In this document: positions 34,865 through 42,990 of the stretch, piece by piece
Position numbering within the stretch: position 1 is the first letter of the stretch
Layout: each line of letters begins with the position of its first letter
From: Candidatus Brocadiaceae bacterium S225
GTDB lineage: Bacteria > Planctomycetota > Brocadiia > Brocadiales > Scalinduaceae
DNA: 64,000 nt
Direction: 5' to 3'
Assembly (NCBI GenBank): GCA_007859995.1
Contig: SMSL01000012.1
Span: forward strand, 35,152 to 99,151
Made by a program: the position numbers and the translations under genes
The notes under the pieces: model-generated
The model's input: the letters and a program-made list of their open reading frames with translations, nothing else
Database searches by the model: none
What the model was told of the DNA's origin: nothing

Positions 34865-34981
34865 CCGCCTTCGGCGGTGTGAATGCCGGAGTTGAAGAGC
34901 AACGGTTTGGCCGTCTCAGTCGGGGCGAACAGATCATTGGAGCAGGCAACATTTTCAATGTGCTCCTCAACTCCTGCATTA
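34865..34981 (+). repeat. ORF-less palindromic cassette unit, copy B
   Basis: Begins with the same CCGCCTTCGGCGGTG as copy A directly after an attC core. It then has GAATGCCGGAGTTGAAGAGCA (34881-34901), pairing with TGCTCCTCAACTCCTGCATT (34961-34980). It differs from copy A at only a few positions over about 115 bases. No coding frame. Confidence 0.75.
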
Positions 34982-35034
34982 TATGATGAACAAAGTTAGA
35001 ACCTACTTTATGTAAATCTTGAAATGGAGAATGT

Positions 35035-35325
35035 ATGCCTACAATTTCAATTTCAAGATTTTATGGGATAGTTGTATTCATGAATTATAATGAACACAAT
35101 CCTCCCAATTTTCATGCAATTTATCAAGAACAAGAGGCATCAATTGACATTCAAACAGGGTTAGTTTAAGGAAAAATGTCAAAGCGTGTATTGCGAATGT
35201 TGTTTGAGGAGATAAGCGATTTGTTTGAGGAGATGGTTGCGCTGCACCCCAAGCATCCTTTACCGATAGTGATCTCGCTGATCCACAGAATGTGGAATCA
35301 GCACCCAGCAAGTTCAACCAGATAG
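35035..35325 (+). pseudogene. DUF4160 protein with nonsense codon
   Basis: ATG 35035 opens MPTISISRFYGIVVFMNYNEHNPPNFHAIYQEQEASIDIQTG, a clear DUF4160 start (the HNPPHFHA motif). TAA at 35167 stops it, and the frame continues GKMSKRVLRMLFEE, which is the expected next DUF4160 segment. After that it diverges to a stop at 35323. DUF4160 genes are usually paired with DUF2442 genes; none is intact here. Broken cassette gene. Confidence 0.75.
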
Positions 35326-35382
35326 AACGCAAGTGGCAATGCGTTCAATGAATTGGATGGTAAGCGACTTCGCATCTAAATC

Positions 35383-35565
35383 GTGGGACACCATACCTAT
35401 TTAATTGACAAAAGAGATCACAAAAACCAAAATTCTATTGTACCAAGAATTGTGCGTGCACGAGTAGCTGTACCAAGCGTACCACGTCATATCACTCAAA
35501 GGGGAAACCGTAGGCAAAGGCGTTTTTCAGTAATAAGGAATATGTCAACAATGTCTTTCACATAA
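35383..35565 (+). pseudogene. REP-associated tyrosine transposase, N-terminal fragment
   Basis: The frame includes RARVAVPSVPRHITQRGNRRQR, the conserved start of REP-associated (Y1, IS200-like) transposases (family form ARIVVPGVPHHVTQRGNRRQ). It lasts only about 30 recognisable residues, without the HUH motif or catalytic Tyr. A truncated remnant within the decayed end of the array. Confidence 0.65.
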
Positions 35566-35600
35566 TTATTCCCCTTTGCCGAGTAGCTTGACCTGCCCCG

Positions 35601-35834
35601 ATGAATCGAGACGTTGGAGAGAGAATAGAGAAGATTGTGTATTCTGCTTTCAATGACCCCATACCTTCTATTATCGATTTCATTCAAACGCATGGGACGG
35701 TACTCTGGTGGCTGGCCTCTGCATCAGTTATTACCTTCGTTGCCGCTCTGATTGTTGTTCCCCTGTTGCGACCCTTGAAGCCGCTCCATATCTCAGTCTG
35801 GAGGCAGATTTGCCGTGGCAAACAGATTTATTGA
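35601..35834 (+). CDS. Truncated PGPGW-like membrane protein
   Basis: 77 aa with one strong membrane helix (WWLASASVITFVAALIVVPLL), preceded by IIDFIQTHGTVL. The N-terminal part resembles small PGPGW-type inner-membrane proteins, which continue VRIPADYF plus a PGPGW segment. Here the sequence changes to RPLKPLHISVWRQ and stops, so the second half is lost. It may be a broken gene. Confidence 0.45.
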   Translation: MNRDVGERIEKIVYSAFNDPIPSIIDFIQTHGTVLWWLASASVITFVAALIVVPLLRPLKPLHISVWRQICRGKQIY

Positions 35835-36168
35835 GGTAAAACATCGTCACGGACGATGTACTCCAAAACTTATTGCCTTGGAAACTTTATGACAACTTTG
35901 AAATTCCTATGCATCGAGCTTCACTTCTATTTGGCTCTTTTGGTTCAACATAGTGGCTGGATTTAGCCATGTTTTTGTTATGATCCGTCCTTATTTTTGT
36001 GCTTATACCCGTAAGACGCATGTTTACTACATTTTACATTTTCCTTGTTTTATCTAGGCAAACGGCATATTTTCTGCTATGTATAGAAGCTTCCATATTT
36101 TATCAGTGATAGAATTGTAACTCTATGTGTAAGATTTAATTGTCTTTTACTTTTTAAAAGGTAGAGAT
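35835..36168. other. Gene-free stretch before the Mrp cluster
   Basis: No gene. A perfect 8-bp hairpin ACATCGTC/GACGATGT (35841-35859) lies just after the truncated membrane gene. The AT-rich remainder should contain the promoter of the first Mrp operon. Confidence 0.5.
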
Positions 36169-36672
36169 ATGAGTTTTCTAATAACGAGCATAGCGATGTT
36201 TTCATTCTGGATACTTCTTTCAGGGGAGTTCACCTTTATCCTTATTACTTCAGGGATTGTATCAAGTCTTATTGTGGCATACCTTTCACACGATATTTTT
36301 ATAGGAAAGCCAGATTTAAAAACTGAAACCGGAAGGATCTTCAAGTTTATTAGATATCTACCCTGGCTGCTGTGGGAAATTGTCCTGGCTAATTTTGAGA
36401 TTGCATATCTTGTCCTTAGTCCAAAGTTGAAGGTTGATCCGCAGATTGTTCGTTTTAAGCCAGATATAAAGACAGATCTGGGGATTGTTACCCTTGCTCA
36501 CTCTATAACGCTTACACCAGGTACGGTAACAGTTGAGGCGAACAAGGAGGAATTTGTCATCCATGCGATCTGGCAAAAATCAGCGGAAGGTATTATAAAC
36601 GGAAAAATGCAACGGAAGGTAAAGTGGATAGAGGAAGGGACAAACGAGTTAGAAGGAGAAAAAAATGTTTGA
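36169..36672 (+). CDS. mrpE: Mrp/Mnh antiporter subunit E
   Basis: First gene of the first Mrp cluster. 167 aa with two or three N-terminal membrane helices, then a soluble domain holding the MnhE pattern (ANFEIAYLVLSPKLKVDPQIVRFKPDIKTDLGIVTLAHSITLTPGTVTVE). ATG follows AGGTAGAG. It is needed for assembly of Mrp Na+/H+ antiporters rather than ion passage itself. The stop overlaps mrpF by eight bases, indicating a tight operon. Confidence 0.92.
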   Translation: MSFLITSIAMFSFWILLSGEFTFILITSGIVSSLIVAYLSHDIFIGKPDLKTETGRIFKFIRYLPWLLWEIVLANFEIAYLVLSPKLKVDPQIVRFKPDIKTDLGIVTLAHSITLTPGTVTVEANKEEFVIHAIWQKSAEGIINGKMQRKVKWIEEGTNELEGEKNV

Positions 36673-36919
36673 AATTACAGCAGTTGCAGTAACAATTGCT
36701 ATTATGATAACCCTGTATAGAGCAATAAAGGGGCCAACGGTATATGACAGGGTACTTGCAGGAAATGCGATAGGCACGAAGACTGTAATCCTTTTAGTGC
36801 TTCTTGGATTTGTGCACGACCGCCCGCATTTTCTTGATTTAGCCGTTGTTTATCCATTAATAAACTTTGTTGCAACAATAGCATTTCTTAAATATGTAGA
36901 AATGGGGAGATTGGATTAG
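36665..36919 (+). CDS. mrpF: Mrp/Mnh antiporter subunit F
   Basis: 84-aa, three-helix subunit. The family pattern YRAIKGPTVYDRVLAGNAIGTKTV (RLxRGPTxxDRVxAxD in others) is clear between helices one and two; the acidic residue at DLAVVYPLINF is conserved. It overlaps mrpE and is followed by mrpG after 14 bases. Equivalent to MbhB in Mbh-type hydrogenases. Confidence 0.92.
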   Translation: MFEITAVAVTIAIMITLYRAIKGPTVYDRVLAGNAIGTKTVILLVLLGFVHDRPHFLDLAVVYPLINFVATIAFLKYVEMGRLD

Positions 36920-36933
36920 GGGATTATTTAATC

Positions 36934-37251
36934 ATGGACATTAGAACAATAATTGCCGGAGTCTTTTTAGGTATAGGTGGCTTCTTTATTATCGTAACCG
37001 CCATAGGTATTGTGAGGTTTCCTGACTTTTACTCCAGGTTGCATCCTGCAGGTAAAGCGGATACTATTGGACAGGCACTTGTCCTTATAGCCCTGATGAT
37101 ATATGAGGGATTCTCTCTGATAAGTGTTAAACTCATGATCATAGTAATATTTATATTTATTGCAAGTCCGACAGCAACACATGCTGTTGCACAGGCTGCA
37201 TATTTAAAAGGGGTTGTACCCTGGAAGAAAAAAAAGAAGGATAAGAAATGA
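36934..37251 (+). CDS. mrpG: Mrp/Mnh antiporter subunit G
   Basis: 105-aa, three-helix subunit. Conserved VRFPDFYSRLHPAGKADTIGQALVL (family form VRLPDxYxRLHAAxKAxTLG) and the FIFIASPTATHAVAQAAY segment identify MnhG/PhaG. A Lys-rich tail ends it. Its stop overlaps the next start (ATGA). Confidence 0.93.
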   Translation: MDIRTIIAGVFLGIGGFFIIVTAIGIVRFPDFYSRLHPAGKADTIGQALVLIALMIYEGFSLISVKLMIIVIFIFIASPTATHAVAQAAYLKGVVPWKKKKKDKK

Positions 37252-37796
37252 TTGATATTATGCTTCTTATTATTATTGTGGTTTGTGCTATTTTTGCACT
37301 CTTTATGAAAGACCTGTTGGGTGCGGCCATTATACTTGGCATATACAGCTTTATAATGGCCACAATATTCACCCGGTTAAATGCGGTTGATGTCGCATTC
37401 ACTGAGGCTTCTGTCGGGGCAGGGATTACATCTGTATTAATGATCGCAGCGCTCAGCAGGATACAAAGATATGAGTATCATTGTGTAAAGCCTAAGAGAA
37501 GAAGGCCTTCAGCTCTTTTTTTAAAAGTGATATCCATCCTGCTTGTTATAATTACTGGTGCTGTCCTTGTGTACGGAACGATTGACATGCCCGAGTTTGG
37601 AGACCCTGACGCTCCTGCAAATAAACATGTATCGCCAAGATATATTGCGGAATCCCAACATGAGACCTCAGAAATGAACATTGTTACCGCAGTACTCGCA
37701 AGTTACAGGGGATACGATACACTCGGAGAGACAACAGTAATCTTCACCGCCGGCATATGTGTTATATTGCTGTTGAGGAGGAAAAAGAACACATGA
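37248..37796 (+). CDS. DUF4040/MbhD-MbhE-type Mrp subunit
   Basis: 182-aa membrane protein combining an MbhD-like part (LGAAIILGIYSFIMATIFTRLNAVDVAFTEASVGAGITSVLMIAALSR) with an MbhE-like C-terminal part ending in SYRGYDTLGETTVIFTAGICVILLLRR. In canonical Mrp systems these pieces are fused to the end of MrpA. Here they are a separate gene, as in membrane-bound hydrogenase (Mbh) clusters. Four-base overlaps on both sides show coupled translation. Confidence 0.88.
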   Translation: MIDIMLLIIIVVCAIFALFMKDLLGAAIILGIYSFIMATIFTRLNAVDVAFTEASVGAGITSVLMIAALSRIQRYEYHCVKPKRRRPSALFLKVISILLVIITGAVLVYGTIDMPEFGDPDAPANKHVSPRYIAESQHETSEMNIVTAVLASYRGYDTLGETTVIFTAGICVILLLRRKKNT

Positions 37797-38215
37797 GAGA
37801 ACATATTATAATACGAATTGTTTCCAAATTTTTTACTCCATTTATCCAGTTGTATGCATTTTATGTTATTGCTCATGGCGATCTCGGCCCGGGCGGCGGT
37901 TTCCAGGGAGGCGTAATTTTAGGTGCAAGCATGATTCTTTATGTGATTGCATTTGGTATGGATGAGGGCAGAAAAAGGATATCGCAGAAAGCCAGTGATA
38001 TCTTTATATCAACAGGTGCTTTGGTATATGCGGGGATTGGGATACTTTGCATATTAGCAGGAGGGGCGTATCTTGAATATGATGTACTCCCTCTGGGCTC
38101 ACACCATCTTGCAAGCCATCTGGGTATCTATGGCATTGAAATAGGCATAGGGATCACAGTTGCTTTTGTGATGATAACAATATTCTTTGAAACGGCTAAG
38201 AAAGAGATGGAATAA
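37793..38215 (+). CDS. mrpB: Mrp/Mnh antiporter subunit B
   Basis: 140 aa from the ATG at 37793, which overlaps the preceding stop; the longer frame from 37757 is less likely. Four membrane helices with the MnhB signature QLYAFYVIAHGDLGPGGGFQGGVILGASMILYVIAFG and a later HHLASHLGIYGIEIGIGITV. It belongs to the same operon; a repeat-filled 360-base gap then separates it from mrpC. Confidence 0.92.
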   Translation: MREHIIIRIVSKFFTPFIQLYAFYVIAHGDLGPGGGFQGGVILGASMILYVIAFGMDEGRKRISQKASDIFISTGALVYAGIGILCILAGGAYLEYDVLPLGSHHLASHLGIYGIEIGIGITVAFVMITIFFETAKKEME

Positions 38216-38284
38216 AAATTTACGATTTCAGAATTACGATTTGGGATTTACAAATTTAGATTATGGATAAAGCTCCTCTTTGTT

Positions 38285-38344
38285 AAAGAAGCAAATGAGC
38301 TGGTATCAATTTTTACTGCTGCGTTAAAGACTTCAAAAAAAACT
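38285..38344 (+). pseudogene. Four-helix-bundle (S23-like) protein fragment
   Basis: The frame KEANELVSIFTAALKTSKKT matches the C-terminal helix of the four-helix-bundle proteins encoded by rRNA intervening sequences and scattered in genomes. A closely related fragment lies at 40530-40775. The copy is cut by the MITE-like element at 38345. The flanks carry TTACGATTT-type repeats shared with 40.5 and 40.8 kb. Confidence 0.65.
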
Positions 38345-38512
38345 CAGCAGTGTCCGGTTAGGTTTTTGCGTAAGCTGCATTTATTGTCCCAAACCTGTCA
38401 TTCCCGCATTCTTTTAGCGGGAATCTAGTTTGAACCGACCTTTTAGATACCCGATAAAGGCATTCGGGTATGACAAAAACAGCATAAGCAAAAACCTAAC
38501 CGGATGGCACTG
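38345..38512. mobile_element. MITE-like element B (168 bp) with 9-bp target duplication
   Basis: Imperfect terminal inverted repeats of about 33 bases, starting CAG and sharing CCGGTTAGGTTTTTGC and TA-GCTG. AAAAAAACT occurs on both flanks (38336-38344 and 38513-38521), a 9-bp target duplication. The inside carries a CATTCCCGC...GCGGGAATC hairpin and no ORF. It is unrelated in sequence to the 167-bp elements. It sits between mrpB and mrpC. Confidence 0.75.
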
Positions 38513-38572
38513 AAAAAAACTGTAATTCGTAAATCTAAAATATTTTTTCCGACTCGTGCAGATTAGTTAATC

Positions 38573-38962
38573 ATGACTGACATAATTCACATAATTCAGA
38601 CAAAATATTACTATTTAGTAGTTATATTCCTCATGATGATTGGGCTTTATACGACGATATCTTCGATGAATCTTATAAAAAAGATTATAGGCATAAATAT
38701 CTTTCAGATATCAGTCTTTCTGTTTTACATTGCAATGGCCAAAGTTAAGTATGGAACTGCCCCTATATTGTGGGACAAGGCCAAAGTTTATGATAATCCT
38801 CTCCCTCATGTGCTCATCCTTACCGCTATAGTTGTTTCTGTAAGCACAACTGCGGTTGCTCTTGCCCTTATAATAAATATTCATAAAGAATATGGAACGA
38901 TTGAAGAAGACCGAATCCTGGAAAAACAAAAACTGGATTTCGATAGGAGCAACATAGCATAG
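38573..38962 (+). CDS. mrpC: Mrp/Mnh antiporter subunit C
   Basis: 129-aa NuoK-like subunit with three membrane helices. MIGLYTTISSMNLIKKIIGINIFQISVFLFYI and the DNPLPHVLILTAIVVSVSTTAVALALII pattern are typical of MnhC. The Asp/Asn-Pro-Pro-His motif is present as DNPLPH. The stop abuts the next start. It lies after the MITE-containing gap. Confidence 0.93.
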   Translation: MTDIIHIIQTKYYYLVVIFLMMIGLYTTISSMNLIKKIIGINIFQISVFLFYIAMAKVKYGTAPILWDKAKVYDNPLPHVLILTAIVVSVSTTAVALALIINIHKEYGTIEEDRILEKQKLDFDRSNIA

Positions 38963-40486
38963 ATGAAATTAATTCACGAGTTCCCGGTTCTCATAATTAT
39001 CATTCCTCTTATCTTCGCGCTTATAATCCCTCTGGTAGGCAGATTAAACAGAATTCTCCCGTGGATTATTGCATCAACCATAACATTCTTCTGTTTTCTA
39101 ACCTCCATTTTCCTTCTTTTCACTGTCCTGGATACCGGGAAGATAAGTTACTGGTTAGGCGGTTGGGAACCTCCCTGGGGGATAGAGTATGTGGTTGACT
39201 ACCTGAATGCATTTGTGCTGGCAGTTATTTCATTCATCGCCTTTATTGTTTCTCTATATTCAGGGAGAAGCGTGGAGGCGGAGATCAATGAAGACAAGCA
39301 ACTGGCGTTTTACTCCATATATATGCTCTTTATCACAGGACTTTTGGGAATAGTCATAACGGGTGATATATTCAATATGTATGTATTCCTGGAGATTACA
39401 TCACTTGCAGGATATGCCATGATTGCCATGGGAAGAAAAAGGGATGCCCTTGTAGCAAGCTATAATTATCTTATATTAGGCACCATTGCCGCCACATTTA
39501 TACTAATCGGTATTGGTTACATTTATATGGCGACAGGTACCCTTAACATTGCCGATCTACAAGAAAGATTGCCTGCACTGTTTCATTCAAAGATGGTATT
39601 AGTTGCCCTCGCATTTTTCACGGTAGGGCTTAGCCTGAAACTTGCTTTATTCCCATTACATACATGGCTGCCGGGCGCCTACACATATGCCCCTTCAGTT
39701 GTGAGCTGCATAATGGCTGCTACAGCGACAAAGGTTGGCATATATGCAATGTTAAGGATCATATTTGGCGTCTTCAAAATAGAATTTGATATACATTTTA
39801 TCCCTATTGCGAACATATTAATTGTTGTCTCTTCGATGGCCATAATTGCAGGTTCTGCAGTTGCCATTACACAGACAAATCTTAAAAGTATGCTTGCGTA
39901 TTCAAGCGTTGGACAGATAGGGTATATCGTCCTGGGCGCAGTCCTTGCCAATCAGACAGCAATGACCGGAAGTATTATCCATATACTGAATCATGCATTG
40001 ATGAAGGGAGCATTGTTTATGGTTGTAGGCTGTATTGTTTACAAGACTGGTATAGAAGATATTTCAGGATTAAGGGGGATGTGTAAGAAAATGCCGTTCA
40101 CAATGGCCGTCTTTACAGTTGCTGGATTGTCTCTGATGGGTGTCCCACTTACAGTCGGCTTTGTCAGTAAATGGTATATTGCTATCGGCGCTCTGAATGC
40201 CGGTATGGGGTATCTTATCCCCGTAATAATTACAGGCTCTCTGCTTTCAGCAGTATATATCTGGAGAATTATCGTAAATATATACTTTCCTGATGAATTA
40301 CCGGAACCAGAATTACTGTATACGGATGGTGGAACCGAAATTACGGACAACGATACATATTCTGAAGCGCCCTGGAGTATGCTGGCGCCAACGATGGTCC
40401 TTGCCGTGCTTTGTATATATTTTGGAATCAGTGCCACAGCGCCTCTGTCGATAGCTGAGAAGGCAGCTGTTATGTTGTCGCAATAA
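38963..40486 (+). CDS. mrpD: Mrp antiporter subunit D, NuoM/N-like (first copy)
   Basis: 507-aa, about 14-helix proton/ion-translocating subunit. It shows the antiporter-family core GDIFNMYVFLEITSLAGYAMIAMGRKRDALVASYNYLILGTIAATFILIGIG with the conserved Glu, Lys in SLKLALFPLHTWLPGAYTYAPS, and a second Lys/His region (HILNHALMKGALF). These are the residues of ion channels in complex I relatives. The start is immediately after mrpC. Confidence 0.95.
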   Translation: MKLIHEFPVLIIIIPLIFALIIPLVGRLNRILPWIIASTITFFCFLTSIFLLFTVLDTGKISYWLGGWEPPWGIEYVVDYLNAFVLAVISFIAFIVSLYSGRSVEAEINEDKQLAFYSIYMLFITGLLGIVITGDIFNMYVFLEITSLAGYAMIAMGRKRDALVASYNYLILGTIAATFILIGIGYIYMATGTLNIADLQERLPALFHSKMVLVALAFFTVGLSLKLALFPLHTWLPGAYTYAPSVVSCIMAATATKVGIYAMLRIIFGVFKIEFDIHFIPIANILIVVSSMAIIAGSAVAITQTNLKSMLAYSSVGQIGYIVLGAVLANQTAMTGSIIHILNHALMKGALFMVVGCIVYKTGIEDISGLRGMCKKMPFTMAVFTVAGLSLMGVPLTVGFVSKWYIAIGALNAGMGYLIPVIITGSLLSAVYIWRIIVNIYFPDELPEPELLYTDGGTEITDNDTYSEAPWSMLAPTMVLAVLCIYFGISATAPLSIAEKAAVMLSQ

Positions 40487-40529
40487 TGATTTACGATTTG
40501 GGATTTGAGATATGCAATTCTTTATTTAA

Positions 40530-40775
40530 TCTAGTTCTGTTGCTGATAATTATAGAGCTGTTTGCAGAGCTAAATCCAAAGCAGATTTTATTAATAAATT
40601 GAAAATAGTAGAAGAAGAATCGGATGAGTCTTTATTTTGGTTGAAATTTATTGAATATCTGGAACTTATTCAAAAAAAACAATTGAGGGATTTAATTCAA
40701 AAGGCAAATGAATTGGTAGCTATTTTTACCTCTGCATTAAAGACTTCAAAATCAAAATATATACTAAAATCGTAA
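40530..40775 (+). pseudogene. Four-helix-bundle protein, N-terminally truncated
   Basis: The frame SVADNYRAVCRAKSKADFINKLKIVEEESDESLFWLKF...QKANELVAIFTSALKTSKSKY matches the four-helix-bundle (TIGR02436-type) family from its first long helix onward, but the start is missing. Repeats of the form GTAATTCTGAAATC...GTAAATC flank it. It fills the gap between two mrpD-like genes and is probably an inert insertion. Confidence 0.75.
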
Positions 40776-40818
40776 TTCTGAAATCTGAAATCGTAAATCT
40801 AGGAAAGGAAATTTAATC

Positions 40819-42303
40819 TTGGAAACAGTTTATTCGTCCATACCTTTTTTGGCAATGGTCACACCACTTTGTGCCGTTGCTCTAATAATTATATTCAGCA
40901 ATAAACCAAACCTGCGGGAATCGTGGACGATTCTGGCTTCTCTTATTAAATTTGGTTTGATCGTCTTTATGCTTCCAACGATACTTGACGGTAAGGTCAT
41001 AGAGTGTGCTATCGTAACAGTCCTTCCGGGGCTTGATATTAAATTCAAAATTGATGCCTTGGGAATATTCTTCGCCCTCACCGCATCCTTTCTCTGGATA
41101 CTTACATCATTCTACTCTATCGGTTATGTACGAACCCTGAATGAGCATGCACAAACAAGATATTTTATCTGTTTTGCAGTCGCAATATCCGCAACTATAG
41201 GTGTTGCATTTTCTGCAAACATGTTTACAACCTATCTTTTCTACGAAATGATTACCTTCTCCACTTACGCCCTCGTCGCACATAAGGAGACGCCGGAGGC
41301 GCGTCAAGGTGCAAAAGCTTATTTTGTTTTTCTATTCGGTACCTCTGTGGCATTTCTCCTGAGCGCCATCTTCCTGACATATTATGCAACAGGCACACTT
41401 GATTTCTCGAATCAGGGTATATTCAATGACGCAAGAGGTAAAGGGCTGAGTGATATATTTTTGATAGTTACCTTTGGCCTGTTTATAGCCGGAACTTCAA
41501 AAGCGGCAATGATGCCGTTTCACGCGTGGCTCCCCCGTGCAATGGTAGCACCCACTCCTGTGAGTGCCTTTTTACATGCAGTGGCAGTTGTTAAGTCCGG
41601 CATCTTTGTTGTTGTAAAGATAGTCCTTCATCTGTTCGGAATCAACCTTTTAGCTGAACTGAGACTTGGTATAGTCCTTGCCTACTGTGCATCCTTTACC
41701 ATGATTGTTTCTTCGGTAATTGCCCTCAGGCAGGACAACCTGAAGGCAAGGCTTGCATACTCAACGGTTGCTCAGCTTTCATATGTAATATTTGGCGTCG
41801 CCCTTCTTACACCATCAGGTATTACGGGGAGTATCATGCATATCGTAATACATGCCTTCGGAAAGATTACGCTTTTTTTCTGTGCAGGGGCTATTTATGT
41901 TGCAGCTCACAAAACTAAAATAAGTGAACTTGACGGGATCGGGAGAAAGATGCCTTTCACCATGGTTGCCTTTTCCCTGGCCTCACTCTCAATAATCGGG
42001 GTCCCTCCCCTAGGTGGTTTTATAAGCAAGTGGTATCTGATCAAAGGTGTAATAGAAGCAGGGGAAATCGCGCTAATTGCCGTCCTGGTAGTAAGTACAA
42101 TACTCAATGCATGTTATTTTCTACCCGTTGTGTATAAGGCATTTTTTAAGGAATTACCACAGGGAGAAACAACGGAAAGGAAAGAGGCCCCCGCTCTTAT
42201 GGTAGTGCCATTGGTGCTTACGACCGCAGGAACGCTGCTATTATTCTTTGTGCCATCAATATTTCTTGATCTTGCAAAGATGGTTGTGGCAGGTTTGAAT
42301 TAA
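40819..42303 (+). CDS. Mrp antiporter subunit D-like (second copy)
   Basis: 494-aa NuoM/N-like subunit. It retains the ion-path residues: Glu in MFTTYLFYEMITFSTYALVAHKET, Lys in FGLFIAGTSKAAMMPFHAWLPRAMVAPTPVSAFLHAVAVVKSG, and a third Lys/His region (HIVIHAFGKITLFF). It is closest in pattern to MrpD/NuoL types. The start is TTG after AGGAAAGG. With the preceding and following genes it gives three large antiporter-like subunits in one cluster. Confidence 0.9.
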   Translation: METVYSSIPFLAMVTPLCAVALIIIFSNKPNLRESWTILASLIKFGLIVFMLPTILDGKVIECAIVTVLPGLDIKFKIDALGIFFALTASFLWILTSFYSIGYVRTLNEHAQTRYFICFAVAISATIGVAFSANMFTTYLFYEMITFSTYALVAHKETPEARQGAKAYFVFLFGTSVAFLLSAIFLTYYATGTLDFSNQGIFNDARGKGLSDIFLIVTFGLFIAGTSKAAMMPFHAWLPRAMVAPTPVSAFLHAVAVVKSGIFVVVKIVLHLFGINLLAELRLGIVLAYCASFTMIVSSVIALRQDNLKARLAYSTVAQLSYVIFGVALLTPSGITGSIMHIVIHAFGKITLFFCAGAIYVAAHKTKISELDGIGRKMPFTMVAFSLASLSIIGVPPLGGFISKWYLIKGVIEAGEIALIAVLVVSTILNACYFLPVVYKAFFKELPQGETTERKEAPALMVVPLVLTTAGTLLLFFVPSIFLDLAKMVVAGLN

Positions 42304-42486
42304 GAGGAGAAAAGAAGTCCTCACGCAGAGCCGCAGAGATCGCAGAGGTTTTCTTGCTGTTTCAATCATTTTGATTGAAACAGCAAACTGTAGCGGAATG
42401 GCTTTCGCCTTCCATTTATACACTTAGACACGGTATAATCTGTGGCTCTGAAACGGTATTATTTTAACGTTTAAAAGGAAATTGTT

Positions 42487-42603
42487 ATGGAAAAAGAAAT
42501 AACGGAATTAAGCCATGAACCTAAGCCAGGATATGATAAGGCCTATTACGCCGTAATTACCATAGGCTTAATATATCTTGCTATAGTATTTATTATGGGA
42601 TAA
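42487..42603 (+). CDS. Small single-helix membrane protein, 38 aa
   Basis: ATG 42487 to TAA 42603. A polar N-terminus (EKEITELSHEPKPGYDKAYY) is followed by one membrane helix (AVITIGLIYLAIVFIMG). AAAGGAAA precedes the start. Its place between large antiporter genes suggests a small accessory subunit. A CACGCAGAGCCGCAGAG half-repeat lies in the gap before it (42320). Confidence 0.6.
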   Translation: MEKEITELSHEPKPGYDKAYYAVITIGLIYLAIVFIMG

Positions 42604-42622
42604 TAGAAATAATAATAAAATA

Positions 42623-42720
42623 GTCACGCAGCGCCGCAGAGATCGCCAAGATAACAAGATTTAAAAAAGCAAATTAAAGATAAAAGCATTGTATTTCTAT
42701 GCGTTCTTGGCTTGCGTGAG
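42623..42720. repeat. Dispersed repeat with inverted ends, copy 2
   Basis: Left end TCACGCAGCGCCGCAGAG, right end GGCTTGCGTGAG, AT-rich centre with TTAAAGATAAAAGCATT. It is homologous over its length to the copy at 18009-18102. It lies between two small membrane-protein genes in the first Mrp cluster. Confidence 0.75.
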
Positions 42721-42747
42721 AATTAGTAGTTTAAAGGAGTTTTTTGT

Positions 42748-42990
42748 ATGAGCAAAAATTATCTATTTGATAATCCGAGAAATGTAAAGATACTATTGAC
42801 GCTCCTTTTTGGGAGTTGCCTGGTACTTGTGATAATTAATTTCTTTGTTCCAAAGCATGGTCATTTTTCCTGGGAAGAATGGTCAGGGTTCTATGCCGCC
42901 TATGGATTTGTTGCATGTGTAGGCCTTGTCCTGGCAGCAAAGTTTATATTACGTAAAATTGTTAAAAGGGGTGAAGACTATTATGATTAA
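42748..42990 (+). CDS. Small two-helix membrane protein
   Basis: 80 aa with helices near 13-31 and 49-67. The loop HGHFSWEEWSGFYAAYGFVACVGLV is distinctive. Ribosome-binding site AAAGGAG lies nine bases before the ATG. Its end overlaps the next antiporter gene by eight bases, so the two are translationally coupled. Similar short proteins occur beside NuoM-like genes in Mrp-type clusters, but I know of no function. Confidence 0.75.
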   Translation: MSKNYLFDNPRNVKILLTLLFGSCLVLVIINFFVPKHGHFSWEEWSGFYAAYGFVACVGLVLAAKFILRKIVKRGEDYYD

